Assembly: GCA_002708715.1 (NCBI GenBank)
Contig: PAPB01000013.1
Span: 1 to 35,678, forward strand
Origin: Fidelibacterota bacterium
GTDB lineage: Bacteria > Fidelibacterota > Marinisomatia > Marinisomatales > UBA1611
Direction: 5' to 3'
DNA: 35,678 nt
Shown here: in pieces, positions 16,664 to 25,395 of the stretch
Layout: the number at the start of each line of letters is the position of its first letter
Numbering within the stretch: the first letter of the stretch is position 1
Notes under the pieces: model-generated
What the model saw: only the letters and a program-made list of their open reading frames with translations
What the model was told of the DNA's origin: nothing
The model's database searches: none
Translations under genes and position numbers: made by a program

Positions 16664-19600
16664 TCTACTCGAATATTTTCTTTCCCATATTGATCACGTA
16701 ACTGTTTTATAAATATCTTATTTGTGGAAACTTTTATATTGTGGGCCAACACAGATATAGGTTTACTTATATCAGGATTGGGATTTGGTAAAAGAAAAAT
16801 TAAATTGCAATCCCCTGGATATTTGCGAGCAAACTCATATAAATCTTCGATGTCTTCTGGTTTTATATCTTGAGATTTAAAACTGATAACTAATTTTCTT
16901 GAAAAATGTTCTCTAGCATTTTCAATGGAAACAATTTTTTCAGCCATTACTTTTAAATCAGAAAAATTAGTATCGTCCGCCATTTTACCATTTACAAATA
17001 TAACACTATCTTCTTCAATAAGATTTTCATACATAGCAAAACAATCTGAAAAGGCAATTACCTCAACATGACCCCCAATGCAGTCCATCTCAAAGAAGGC
17101 CATAGCCCTATTACGCCTATCATATTTTTTTGTTATTTTTGTAACCATTCCGCCAACAGTAATAATCTCATTTTTTTTAAGTAATAAACTGTCTGAAAAA
17201 TCTACAGATGTAAACTCTTCTAAATCTTCTGAATGTTCTAAAAGTGGATGCCCTGAGACATATAGTCCTAAAACCTCCTTTTCAAATCCCAAAGATTTCT
17301 TTTCTTCCCATTCATCAACGATTCTTAGCGTTGGTGCTTTTATAAGTGAATCTTCTTCTGACCCATTTGAAAATAAATTAACCTGATCCTTATCTGCTGA
17401 ATTCTGTAGTTGTTGACCATACTTAATAGCGATATCAATAGCATCAAAGTTTTGAGACCTCGTCCCAGAAATAGAATCCATAGAACCAGATTTTATAAGA
17501 CTCTCAAGAACACGTTTGTTCACTTTCTGTTGATCTATCCTAGAACAAAATTCAAAAACTGTTTTAAAATCGCCCTCCTGTTCACGGTTTTCAATTATAC
17601 TCTCTAATGCTTTTTCTCCCACATTTTTAATTGCATTAAGGCCATATGATATTGTTTTTTTATCAATAGGGTAGAACTGTGTAAACGAAACATTAATATC
17701 AGGAGATCTAACTTCTATATTTAACTTTTTACATTCATTAATTAGCGTGACAATTCTATCAATAGAAGACATTTCGCTGGTTAGGTTTGCTGCCATAAAC
17801 TCTGCTGCATAAAAGGTTTTTAACCAAGCTGTCTGGTATGCTATATATGCATAGGCAGTTGCATGACTCTTGTTAAAACCATACTGTGCAAACTTTTCAA
17901 TCAATGCATATATCTGCTCTGCTTTACGTTTAGAAATATCATTTTTTTGTGCACCAGCTACAAACTTTATTGATAACTCATCCATTAGCTTTTTATCTTT
18001 TTTCCCCATTGCGCGTCGCATAATATCTGCTTCTGAAAGAGTGAAACCAGCAATATCATGAGCAATCTGCATGACCTGTTCTTGGTAAACTATAATTCCA
18101 TATGTTTCCTCTAGAATAGGGACTAACGATGGATGAGGGTATTCTATTTTCTTTTTTCCATGTTTTCTGGCTATAAAATTATCAATATTATTCATTGGTC
18201 CAGGTCTATAAAGCGCGTTCATTGCAATTAAATCACCTATTGCAGTCGGCTTTAATTTTTTTAAATACTCACGCATACCTGAAGACTCAAACTGAAACAC
18301 TCCGATTGTTAAACCATTTGAAAATAATTTATAGACCTCTGGTTCATCCATTGAAACTTTTTCTATTTCAACTTTTTTACCTTTAGCATTTATTAATGCC
18401 AATGCTTTATTAATAACTGTAAGGTTTCTTAAACCAAGAAAATCCATCTTTAATAAACCTAAATCTTCTAGCCCTTTCATATCATACTGAGTTGTAATGT
18501 CTCCAGAAGATGATTTATATAGAGGAACAAATTCAGTTAAATCTCCAGGTGCAATGACTACGCCAGCAGCATGAATAGAAGCATGTCTATTCATACCTTC
18601 TAAAACAAGAGAATGATCAACTAGTTCTTTAAATTCATTCTCAGACATTTTTCTAAACTCTGGGCTTTTTTTAATTGCACTATCAAGAGTAATATTCAAT
18701 TCATCTGGAATTGCTTTTGCCAAACGATCAACCTCACTAAATGTATAGCCCATCACCCTTCCGACATCTCGAATGACTTGCTTAGCCTTCATTGAGCCAA
18801 AAGTAATAATTTGTGACACAGATCTTTCACCGTATTGTTTTTTTATATAATCAATCACCTCTCCTCTTCTCTCAATGCAAAAATCAATGTCAATATCTGG
18901 CATACTAATTCGATCAGGATTTAGAAATCGTTCAAATAATAAATTATGTTTAATTGGGTCGATATCTGTTATCCCTAATGCATATGAAACTAGACTCCCC
19001 GCTGCAGACCCTCGGCCAGGGCCAACTGGTATACCATTTGTTTTTGCATACTGAACAAAATCCGCAGTAATTAAAAAATACCCTGCAAAGCCCATATTCT
19101 TAATTACACTAAGTTCATGGTCAATTTGTTTATCTATATCTGGGGTAAAATCGTTATATAAATTTTTCGCTCCAGAAACAACAAGTGTTTTAAGGTATTC
19201 GTCTGGATCACTATTAATCCCATCTTCTGGTATTGGGAAACTTGGCAAATGATAGGATCCAGTATTTATTTTAAAATCAATACTTTCAGCTATTTTTCTG
19301 GTATTCTCTATAGCTCCAGGTATATCTTTGAAAAGTTTATACATTTCATCTTGAGTTTTAAAATAAAACTCTGGCGTTGCATATTTTAATCGGTTGGGAT
19401 CATCTCTATCCTTACCAGTCCCAAGACAAATATGTATATCATGAGCCTCAGAGTGCTCTCTTTTTGAATAATGAGCATCATTTGTACAAACAATTGGAAG
19501 TGAAAGCTCTTCAGATAATTTTTTCATATTTATAATGTTTGCTTCTTCCTCAGGTATACCATGGTTTTGTACTTCCAAATAAAATCTGTCAGAAAAAATT

Positions 19601-20100
19601 TCGGAAAATTTAAGGGCAGCATTTTTTGCTCCTTCGTAATCTCCATTTAACATTTTTTCTGGAATTTCTCCTTTTAAGCAACCGGATAAACATATAAGCC
19701 CATCACTATATTTTTCTAATAAAGCCATATCAATTCTAGGTCGATAATAAAATCCTTCTAGATATCCAGCTGTAACAAGCTTCATTAGGTTTTGATAACC
19801 AGTTTGATTCTGAACCAAAAGAATTAGATGATTGTTTCCCCATCCTCCTCCGGTTGCAGGTTTTTTATCATGTCTGCTGCCAACTGCTACATATGTCTCA
19901 CAACCAATGATTGGATTTATCCCAGCATTTTTTGCCTGCTTATAAAATGGTACAACGCTAAACATATTCCCATGTTCTGTTAGAGCAAGACTGTCCATAT
20001 TTAAATCATCTATAGTGTTAACTAACTGATCTACTCTTTGTGCCCCATCAAGAAGACTATAGTCCGAATGATTATGCAGATGTACAAATTCAGATGTCAT
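16660..20100 (-). CDS. dnaE: DNA polymerase III alpha subunit
   Basis: The replicative polymerase, 1146 residues. The start at 20100 gives MTSEFVHLHNHSDYSLLDGA and forms a TAATG junction with the ubiA-family stop; the frame extends 15 codons further upstream, but that product is not family-like. Order: PHP domain (His7, His9, LALTEHGNM, CTNDAHYS) with most metal-site motifs intact; palm with PDIDIDF (Asp402, Asp404 at catalytic positions) after GPGRGSAAGS; finger domain (LYRPGPM, YGFNKSHATAYAYIAYQTAW); helix-hairpin-helix region; and an OB fold near residues 980-1065 (VGGMVTKITKKYD). There is no DnaQ-like exonuclease insertion, so it is DnaE, not PolC. It overlaps dtd downstream by 4 bases. 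Confidence 0.97.
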   Translation of the reverse strand: MTSEFVHLHNHSDYSLLDGAQRVDQLVNTIDDLNMDSLALTEHGNMFSVVPFYKQAKNAGINPIIGCETYVAVGSRHDKKPATGGGWGNNHLILLVQNQTGYQNLMKLVTAGYLEGFYYRPRIDMALLEKYSDGLICLSGCLKGEIPEKMLNGDYEGAKNAALKFSEIFSDRFYLEVQNHGIPEEEANIINMKKLSEELSLPIVCTNDAHYSKREHSEAHDIHICLGTGKDRDDPNRLKYATPEFYFKTQDEMYKLFKDIPGAIENTRKIAESIDFKINTGSYHLPSFPIPEDGINSDPDEYLKTLVVSGAKNLYNDFTPDIDKQIDHELSVIKNMGFAGYFLITADFVQYAKTNGIPVGPGRGSAAGSLVSYALGITDIDPIKHNLLFERFLNPDRISMPDIDIDFCIERRGEVIDYIKKQYGERSVSQIITFGSMKAKQVIRDVGRVMGYTFSEVDRLAKAIPDELNITLDSAIKKSPEFRKMSENEFKELVDHSLVLEGMNRHASIHAAGVVIAPGDLTEFVPLYKSSSGDITTQYDMKGLEDLGLLKMDFLGLRNLTVINKALALINAKGKKVEIEKVSMDEPEVYKLFSNGLTIGVFQFESSGMREYLKKLKPTAIGDLIAMNALYRPGPMNNIDNFIARKHGKKKIEYPHPSLVPILEETYGIIVYQEQVMQIAHDIAGFTLSEADIMRRAMGKKDKKLMDELSIKFVAGAQKNDISKRKAEQIYALIEKFAQYGFNKSHATAYAYIAYQTAWLKTFYAAEFMAANLTSEMSSIDRIVTLINECKKLNIEVRSPDINVSFTQFYPIDKKTISYGLNAIKNVGEKALESIIENREQEGDFKTVFEFCSRIDQQKVNKRVLESLIKSGSMDSISGTRSQNFDAIDIAIKYGQQLQNSADKDQVNLFSNGSEEDSLIKAPTLRIVDEWEEKKSLGFEKEVLGLYVSGHPLLEHSEDLEEFTSVDFSDSLLLKKNEIITVGGMVTKITKKYDRRNRAMAFFEMDCIGGHVEVIAFSDCFAMYENLIEEDSVIFVNGKMADDTNFSDLKVMAEKIVSIENAREHFSRKLVISFKSQDIKPEDIEDLYEFARKYPGDCNLIFLLPNPNPDISKPISVLAHNIKVSTNKIFIKQLRDQYGKENIRVE

Positions 20101-20939
20101 TATATTGTTCCTATATAAATGGAAAACAAACCACCAACGGTACAAAACTTTAATATTTTTGCGCTTCTCTTCGCTGTTTCTATATTTGGTTTATTTAACA
20201 GTGAAATTACTACAACTGCTAATGGAATCTCAACACTCATAATCAGTGATATACCATAAATAATGTTATAATAACCTGTTAAGAAAGGTATAAATGAACC
20301 AATACCTAGTAAAATAGATAACCCTGTTATTAATACTATGGTCTTATTTTCCCCAAATACTATTGGAAATGTTTTTGCTCCTACCGCATTATCTCCGATA
20401 AAATCTGCCATATCTTTAACAATTTCTCTAATCAAAGTAAGTCCAAAACACAATAAAGCAGGGAGTATTAATGGTCTAATATTTTCAAATATAAAACCAG
20501 CATATATGAATGATAGAGATAGTATTAGAGCAACAACAATATTACCAATTAAAGGATAATTTTTTAGTTTTGCATTGTACCCAATTATAAGAGGCAAAGA
20601 TATACAAATAGACACTAACTGGGAATTAATATTTAACTGAACTGCAATTAGAGTACCAATAAAAAATGAAATTATTGCAAAAATAAGGGCATATTTTCTT
20701 TCAATAAGACCTGAGCTAATAGCCCTATCAGGACGATTTATTTTATCAATTTTATAATCAAAATAATCATTAAGAATATTTGCACCCATTGTATAAAAAA
20801 CAACAACCAAAACTGACAATATGATTACATTAATTGGACCATTATATTTTGATATACTAGATGATATTAATATAGTCATTGCCCCCACAAATACATTTAG
20901 AGGTCTAGTAATAATAATATATGGTAATATTTTATTCAT
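20100..20939 (-). CDS. UbiA-family prenyltransferase, possibly geranylgeranylglycerol-phosphate geranylgeranyltransferase
   Basis: A 279-residue integral membrane prenyltransferase with about eight to nine helices. The two Asp-rich motifs are NDYFDYKIDKINRPDR (N57, D58, D61, D65) and REIVKDMADFIGD (D176, D179, D183), the latter followed by GAKTFPIVFG. This combination resembles the archaeal DGGGP synthase branch of UbiA, which adds a second geranylgeranyl chain in ether-lipid synthesis, more than UbiA or MenA proper. The other reading is a quinone or chlorophyll-type prenyltransferase. It sits between prmC and dnaE with TAATG (1-base) overlaps on both sides, so context does not help. Confidence 0.82.
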   Translation of the reverse strand: MNKILPYIIITRPLNVFVGAMTILISSSISKYNGPINVIILSVLVVVFYTMGANILNDYFDYKIDKINRPDRAISSGLIERKYALIFAIISFFIGTLIAVQLNINSQLVSICISLPLIIGYNAKLKNYPLIGNIVVALILSLSFIYAGFIFENIRPLILPALLCFGLTLIREIVKDMADFIGDNAVGAKTFPIVFGENKTIVLITGLSILLGIGSFIPFLTGYYNIIYGISLIMSVEIPLAVVVISLLNKPNIETAKRSAKILKFCTVGGLFSIYIGTI

Positions 20940-21814
20940 TAGTTGTTAATCATTAATACTCTTATATCTTTATTTAAATCACGAAAAGTTTTAATACCCT
21001 TATATCCCTCTTTATAAAAAATTTCCTTAACCTTACTATAATGATTTCCTCTACCAACTTCTAGAATAGTCACACCATTTTTTTTCACAATATCTGAAAT
21101 TATTTTTGATAATTTTTTGTAAAAAACAAGACCATCGCTGTTATCTGTTAAAGCTATTGTTGGTTCATATTCTTTTACATCTTTCATTAAACCAGAGAAC
21201 TCCTTTTTTGGTATATATGGAGGATTTGACACTAATAAATCTACATTATGATTTATATCTTGGCTTAGAAAGTCCATTTTTATAAAATCAATATTATTTA
21301 ATTTATATAACTCTGCATTTTTTTTTGCTACAGAAAGTGCAGCTTCTGAAATATCTATAGCTAGAACGTTAGAACCAGGTATTTCCAGCGCTAGTGTAAT
21401 TCCTATACATCCAGATCCTGTACCTATATCAATTATAACTGGATTGTTTATTTTTGAAAGAGCATCAATAGAAATATCAATTATTGTTTCTGTCTCTGGC
21501 CTTGGTATTAAAACATGTTGATTAACAATAAATTTCCTACCATAAAATTCAGAATTTCCAATAATGTGTTGGATGGGTTCCCTATAAATTCTTCTTTTAA
21601 TCCACCTCCTTAAAGTAGCAAGGTCTTTAGGATTAATGACTTTCTCAAAATCAAGGTACAGATCTATTTTTTTGCAATCAAATAAATGTAGAAGAAGAAT
21701 TTCTATTTCGCTTCTAGGATTTTCAAAAGATTTATCTTTAAAGTATTTATCTGCCCAATTGATAATATCAATAATCCGCCAATTTTTATTCGTTTTTGAA
21801 TTTTGAGGCTTCAA
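20939..21814 (-). CDS. prmC: Release factor N5-glutamine methyltransferase
   Basis: It methylates the Gln of the GGQ motif in release factors using S-adenosylmethionine. Of 291 residues, ~12-80 are the helical release-factor-binding domain and the rest a class I methyltransferase fold. Visible hallmarks are REPIQHIIG (78-86), IPRPETE (103-109), SAM-binding GTGSGCI (131-137) and the catalytic NPPY (197-200). It lies 43 bases after prfA on the same strand, the usual pairing of enzyme with its substrate. Confidence 0.95.
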   Translation of the reverse strand: MKPQNSKTNKNWRIIDIINWADKYFKDKSFENPRSEIEILLLHLFDCKKIDLYLDFEKVINPKDLATLRRWIKRRIYREPIQHIIGNSEFYGRKFIVNQHVLIPRPETETIIDISIDALSKINNPVIIDIGTGSGCIGITLALEIPGSNVLAIDISEAALSVAKKNAELYKLNNIDFIKMDFLSQDINHNVDLLVSNPPYIPKKEFSGLMKDVKEYEPTIALTDNSDGLVFYKKLSKIISDIVKKNGVTILEVGRGNHYSKVKEIFYKEGYKGIKTFRDLNKDIRVLMINN

Positions 21815-21857
21815 TATTAATTAGAGTTATTACATTTGAAAAAATATCAATTATAAA

Positions 21858-22925
21858 TCAAGCAACATCAGCAGATAATATATCTTGTTGTTCAGCAATT
21901 CTTAATTTTTCTATTACTTCTTCAATATCACCATTCATTATTTCAGATAATCTGTAAGAAGTAAAATTAATACGATGATCCGTGACTCTTCCCTGAGGAA
22001 AATTATATGTTCTAATTTTAGCAGACCTGTCGCCTGTAGAAACGAGACTCTTACGCTCTGCCGCCCGCTCTGCAGCTACTTTTTCTTTTTGTTCTGCTAG
22101 AAGCCTAGACCTTAACACTTTTAAAGCGGCTGCTCTGTTTTTGTGCTGCGATGACTCATCTTGGCAAGTAACAACAAGTCCTGTGGGAATATGTGTAATA
22201 CGTATTGCTGATTCTGTTTTGTTAACATGCTGACCACCAGCACCGCTAGCCCTGTATGTGTCAATTTTTAGGTCTATGTCATTTATTTCAACATCAACCT
22301 CTTCTGCTTCTGGAAGAACCGCTACTGTTGCTGCGGATGTATGAACTCGACCACCAGTTTCTGTCTCAGGAACACGTTGTACACGATGCACTCCACTTTC
22401 ATATTTTAACATTCCATATGCACCTTTTCCTTTTAGTCCTATAATCACCTCTTTAAATCCTCCTATACCAATTTCATTAGAGGCAATCAATTCCTTCTCC
22501 CAATTATATTTTTCTGAAAAATGGGAATATAGACGAAATAAATCTGCAGCAAATAATGCGGCCTCATCTCCACCAGTACCGGCTCTAATTTCTAATATAA
22601 TATTTTTATTATCTAATGGATCTTTTGGCAATAATTTTATTTTCAATTCTTTTTCAAGATTCTCTTTTCTTTCATTATATATATTTAGTTCCTCAACAGC
22701 TAGTTCTTTTAGTTCAGGATCATTGGATTCAATAATCGTCTCACAATCATTTATTTGATTCAAAGTTTTTATATATTCTTTACCTGTAACTACAACTGGC
22801 TCAAGTTGTTTATATTCTTTAGCAATTTTTTTTAGTTTTTCAGGATTAGACAAAACATCATTATTAGCCATCTGCTTTTCAATATCATCATATCTTTCAA
22901 TTATTGATTTTAGTTTATCTCTCAT
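21858..22925 (-). CDS. prfA: Peptide chain release factor 1
   Basis: It terminates translation at UAA and UAG. The 355 residues are full length. The tripeptide anticodon P-x-T is VPETET (Pro186-Glu-Thr188), diagnostic of RF1 rather than RF2 (SPF). The GGQ loop is at 230-232 in RASGAGGQHVNKTESA, whose Gln is the PrmC target. The N-terminal helical domain and the RAGTGGDEAALFA segment are normal. It overlaps the DUF1385 gene by ATGA and precedes prmC, an arrangement common in many phyla. Confidence 0.97.
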   Translation of the reverse strand: MRDKLKSIIERYDDIEKQMANNDVLSNPEKLKKIAKEYKQLEPVVVTGKEYIKTLNQINDCETIIESNDPELKELAVEELNIYNERKENLEKELKIKLLPKDPLDNKNIILEIRAGTGGDEAALFAADLFRLYSHFSEKYNWEKELIASNEIGIGGFKEVIIGLKGKGAYGMLKYESGVHRVQRVPETETGGRVHTSAATVAVLPEAEEVDVEINDIDLKIDTYRASGAGGQHVNKTESAIRITHIPTGLVVTCQDESSQHKNRAAALKVLRSRLLAEQKEKVAAERAAERKSLVSTGDRSAKIRTYNFPQGRVTDHRINFTSYRLSEIMNGDIEEVIEKLRIAEQQDILSADVA

Positions 22926-23860
22926 CCAATTGCTTCAGCCGTATATTTTTTACCCCGGTAATTTTCATATTCTTCTCCAAAAGCATTTTCTAATGCAGCA
23001 ATTGAAACCTCGACCATTTCATCATCAGGCTGTTTGGTTGTTATATTTTGTAATAAGATTCCTGGGGCTTTTAGCATGCGAAATATCAGTATATTATTTT
23101 TAGATGTAATTTTAATTAATTCATAACCAATCCCTGATACTAAAGGAATTAATGGTAGGTGAGTTAATAATCTAATAGATAAAGAAATACTGCCGATATA
23201 ATACATTATTATAGTATCAACAATAGCAAAAACAAATATAGCTAATAATAATACAATAAACATAAAACTAGTACCACATCTTGGGTGTTGAGTTGGAAAT
23301 GACTGAGCATCTTTTACTGATATATTTTGCCCAGATTCAAAATTATATACCACTTTATGTTCAGCTCCATGATACTGAAATAGTCTATTAATATCTTTTA
23401 TTCTTGAAATTAAAAACAGATACATTATGAAAAATACTATTCTAAATACACCAGAGAAAAGATTAAACCACAGGGCTTCTTTTTCAATAGATAATAATGT
23501 AGTTGTAAGCCACATTGGAAGAATCATAAATAAAGACACCGCTAATATTATAGAAAATATTGTAGTGAAAAAGTCCATAACTTTAGATAGTGTTCCATCA
23601 TTGGTCTCTTCTGGATAGCTAATGTCTGCAGACCATTGTAGAGTTGACATTCCCATTTTCATTGCCTCATACAAAGAGGCAATCCCCCTAAATATTGGTT
23701 TTGACAAAATAATAGAATGCCTTGTTATTGATGAAAACTTTTCTCGTTTGATCTTTATATTTCCATCAGGGCTACGCACAGCAGTAGCATATGCGCCAGG
23801 AACTCTCATCATAACACCTTCTATAACTGCTTGACCACCAACCAAAATATTTGGTTTCAT
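22922..23860 (-). CDS. DUF1385 family membrane protein (YqhQ-like)
   Basis: An integral membrane protein of unknown biochemical role. The family signature VGGQAVIEGVMMRVPG opens the chosen product (312 residues from ATG 23860). The frame could start at 23887, but that ATG directly abuts a terminator T-run and adds nine residues not typical of the family. About four transmembrane helices follow (near residues 91-117, 129-153, 198-224 and 232-252), with the conserved GAEHKVVYNFE and HPRCGTSF segments. The run L31-DUF1385-prfA-prmC is widespread, which supports the call and hints at a translation-linked role (inference). Confidence 0.92.
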   Translation of the reverse strand: MKPNILVGGQAVIEGVMMRVPGAYATAVRSPDGNIKIKREKFSSITRHSIILSKPIFRGIASLYEAMKMGMSTLQWSADISYPEETNDGTLSKVMDFFTTIFSIILAVSLFMILPMWLTTTLLSIEKEALWFNLFSGVFRIVFFIMYLFLISRIKDINRLFQYHGAEHKVVYNFESGQNISVKDAQSFPTQHPRCGTSFMFIVLLLAIFVFAIVDTIIMYYIGSISLSIRLLTHLPLIPLVSGIGYELIKITSKNNILIFRMLKAPGILLQNITTKQPDDEMVEVSIAALENAFGEEYENYRGKKYTAEAIG

Positions 23861-23887
23861 AGATAAAATTAATAATAGTCGTCTCAT

Positions 23888-23922
23888 AAAAAAAACTCTG
23901 TCACAATAATTTGTTGACAGAG
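23888..23922 (-). terminator. Rho-independent terminator after rpmE2
   Basis: On the minus strand CTCTGTCA and TGACAGAG form a perfect 8-base stem that can extend with a bulge (ACA/TGT), followed at once by eight T. It lies 21 bases after the L31 stop. The T-run touches the upstream ATG (23887) of the DUF1385 frame, which favours the inner start at 23860. Confidence 0.85.
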
Positions 23923-23943
23923 CTGTGGTATTGTGTTATTAAA

Positions 23944-24192
23944 CTATTTTTTGCTATATTTTTTTTGAAATTTTTCTATTCTACCTGCAGTGTCAACCAA
24001 GTTTTGCTGACCAGTAAAAAAGGGATGTGATTTATTTGAAATTTCTATATTATATAATGGATACTCACTTCCATCATCCCAAACAACAGTTTCTTTTGTT
24101 TCTACAGTAGACTTTGTTAAAAATGAATAATCACATGAAGTATCTTTAAATACTACAAGTCTATAATTATCAGGATGGATATCTTTTTTCAT
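23944..24192 (-). CDS. rpmE2: 50S ribosomal protein L31, type B
   Basis: A ribosomal protein of 82 residues: [20 protein letters not shown], then a [20 protein letters not shown] core, [11 protein letters not shown] and [13 protein letters not shown], all L31 signatures. The CxxC zinc ligands of type A are absent, which makes it the type B (zinc-independent) form. GAGGAG lies inside the end of the upstream aminotransferase gene, 6 bases before the ATG, one of the few good Shine-Dalgarno sites here. A terminator follows. Confidence 0.96.
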   Translation of the reverse strand: MKKDIHPDNYRLVVFKDTSCDYSFLTKSTVETKETVVWDDGSEYPLYNIEISNKSHPFFTGQQNLVDTAGRIEKFQKKYSKK

Positions 24193-24195
24193 TTT

Positions 24196-25395
24196 TTACT
24201 CCTCAATCATATTTAGGGCTTTTTTTAAACGAATCATGCCTTCTTTAATTATTTTTCTGTTTGTTGCATATGAGAATCTTATATGCCCAGTTACACCAAA
24301 ACCATCTCCTGGGACAGTAACAACCTGTACAGAGTCAAGAATATACTCTGAAATATCAAAAGTGTCCTTTAATAATTTATTGTTAGCTATACGATTTAAA
24401 TATGCACTAAAGTCGGGGAATACATAGAAGGCGCCACTTGGCTTAGCACATTTAACCCCAGGTAATTCATTAAGTAATTTTAGTATTAAATCACGTCTAT
24501 TAAGAAATGATTTTTTCATTTCTTGTACACAAGATTGACTACCAAGTAATGCAGCTATACCTGCTTTTTGGCCAATAGAATTTGCACATGATGTGGCTTG
24601 GCCTTGAATTTTTGACATCGCCTTTATTATTTTATTAGGGCCTACTGCATAACCTATTCGCCAGCCGGTCATCGCATATGTTTTAGATAAACTCATGCAA
24701 GTCACTACTGTTGCACCTATATTATTTAGTTGGTTTAATTTTTCAGCGCTGACAAATTCGCCATCATAGATTAATCTTTCATAACACTCATCTGATATAA
24801 CTACCCAATCATTTTTTTTAGCTACCTTTAATAGTTTTACTATTGCTACTTTGCTCCACACTCCGCCAGTCGGATTAGAGGGTGTGTTTATAATTACACC
24901 CTTTATATCCGGGTTTAATTTTGACTCTAGGTCCGAAAAATCTGGCTCAAAATTGTTTTCTGATAAGGTGTTAACCAAAATAGGTTTTGCATCTGCCATC
25001 TTTACGAACTCTGGGAAAGATACCCAATAAGGAGAAAATATTACGACATTATCATTGGGGTTGAAAATAGCTTGGCATGCAGTATATAAACTTTGTTTCT
25101 CACCATTAGAAACGAGTACATCAGAAGGTTGATAGGATATACCATTTTCTCTTTTTAATTTGGTACATATCGCTTCTCTAAGCTCTATCATTCCTGGCCC
25201 GGCCGTATATTTTGTATATCCTTGGTCTATTGCGTTCTTAGCAGCCTCGCGAATATGCTTAGGAGTATTAAAATCTGGTTCTCCAACAGAAAAATTTATA
25301 ACATCAACTCCTTTAGATTTCAATTCGGCAGCTTTGGTTACCATTTGTAAAGTGAATGATGGGTTAATATTATTTACTCTATTTGCTATTGTCAT
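24196..25395 (-). CDS. Class I/II aminotransferase, aspartate aminotransferase type
   Basis: A PLP enzyme exchanging amino groups between amino acids and 2-oxo acids, most likely aspartate/2-oxoglutarate (subgroup Ib). The 399 residues include FSVGEPDFNTP (35-45), YTAGPGMIELREAI, NTPSNPTGGVW (170-180; Asn174), PLP-contacting Asp202 in SDECYERLIY, Schiff-base Lys238 in SLSKTYAMTGWR and a C-terminal HIRFSYA whose Arg binds the substrate carboxylate. Prephenate or other dicarboxylic substrates are possible. It overlaps the RAMP-like gene by ATGA and ends 3 bases before rpmE2. Confidence 0.92.
   Translation of the reverse strand: MTIANRVNNINPSFTLQMVTKAAELKSKGVDVINFSVGEPDFNTPKHIREAAKNAIDQGYTKYTAGPGMIELREAICTKLKRENGISYQPSDVLVSNGEKQSLYTACQAIFNPNDNVVIFSPYWVSFPEFVKMADAKPILVNTLSENNFEPDFSDLESKLNPDIKGVIINTPSNPTGGVWSKVAIVKLLKVAKKNDWVVISDECYERLIYDGEFVSAEKLNQLNNIGATVVTCMSLSKTYAMTGWRIGYAVGPNKIIKAMSKIQGQATSCANSIGQKAGIAALLGSQSCVQEMKKSFLNRRDLILKLLNELPGVKCAKPSGAFYVFPDFSAYLNRIANNKLLKDTFDISEYILDSVQVVTVPGDGFGVTGHIRFSYATNRKIIKEGMIRLKKALNMIEE

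Noticed and set aside
20101-20145. Longer dnaE start at 20145
   Set aside because: The extra residues (Trp/Phe/Tyr-rich) are not family-like, and the inner ATG gives the conserved HLHNHSDYSLLDG start and a TAATG junction.
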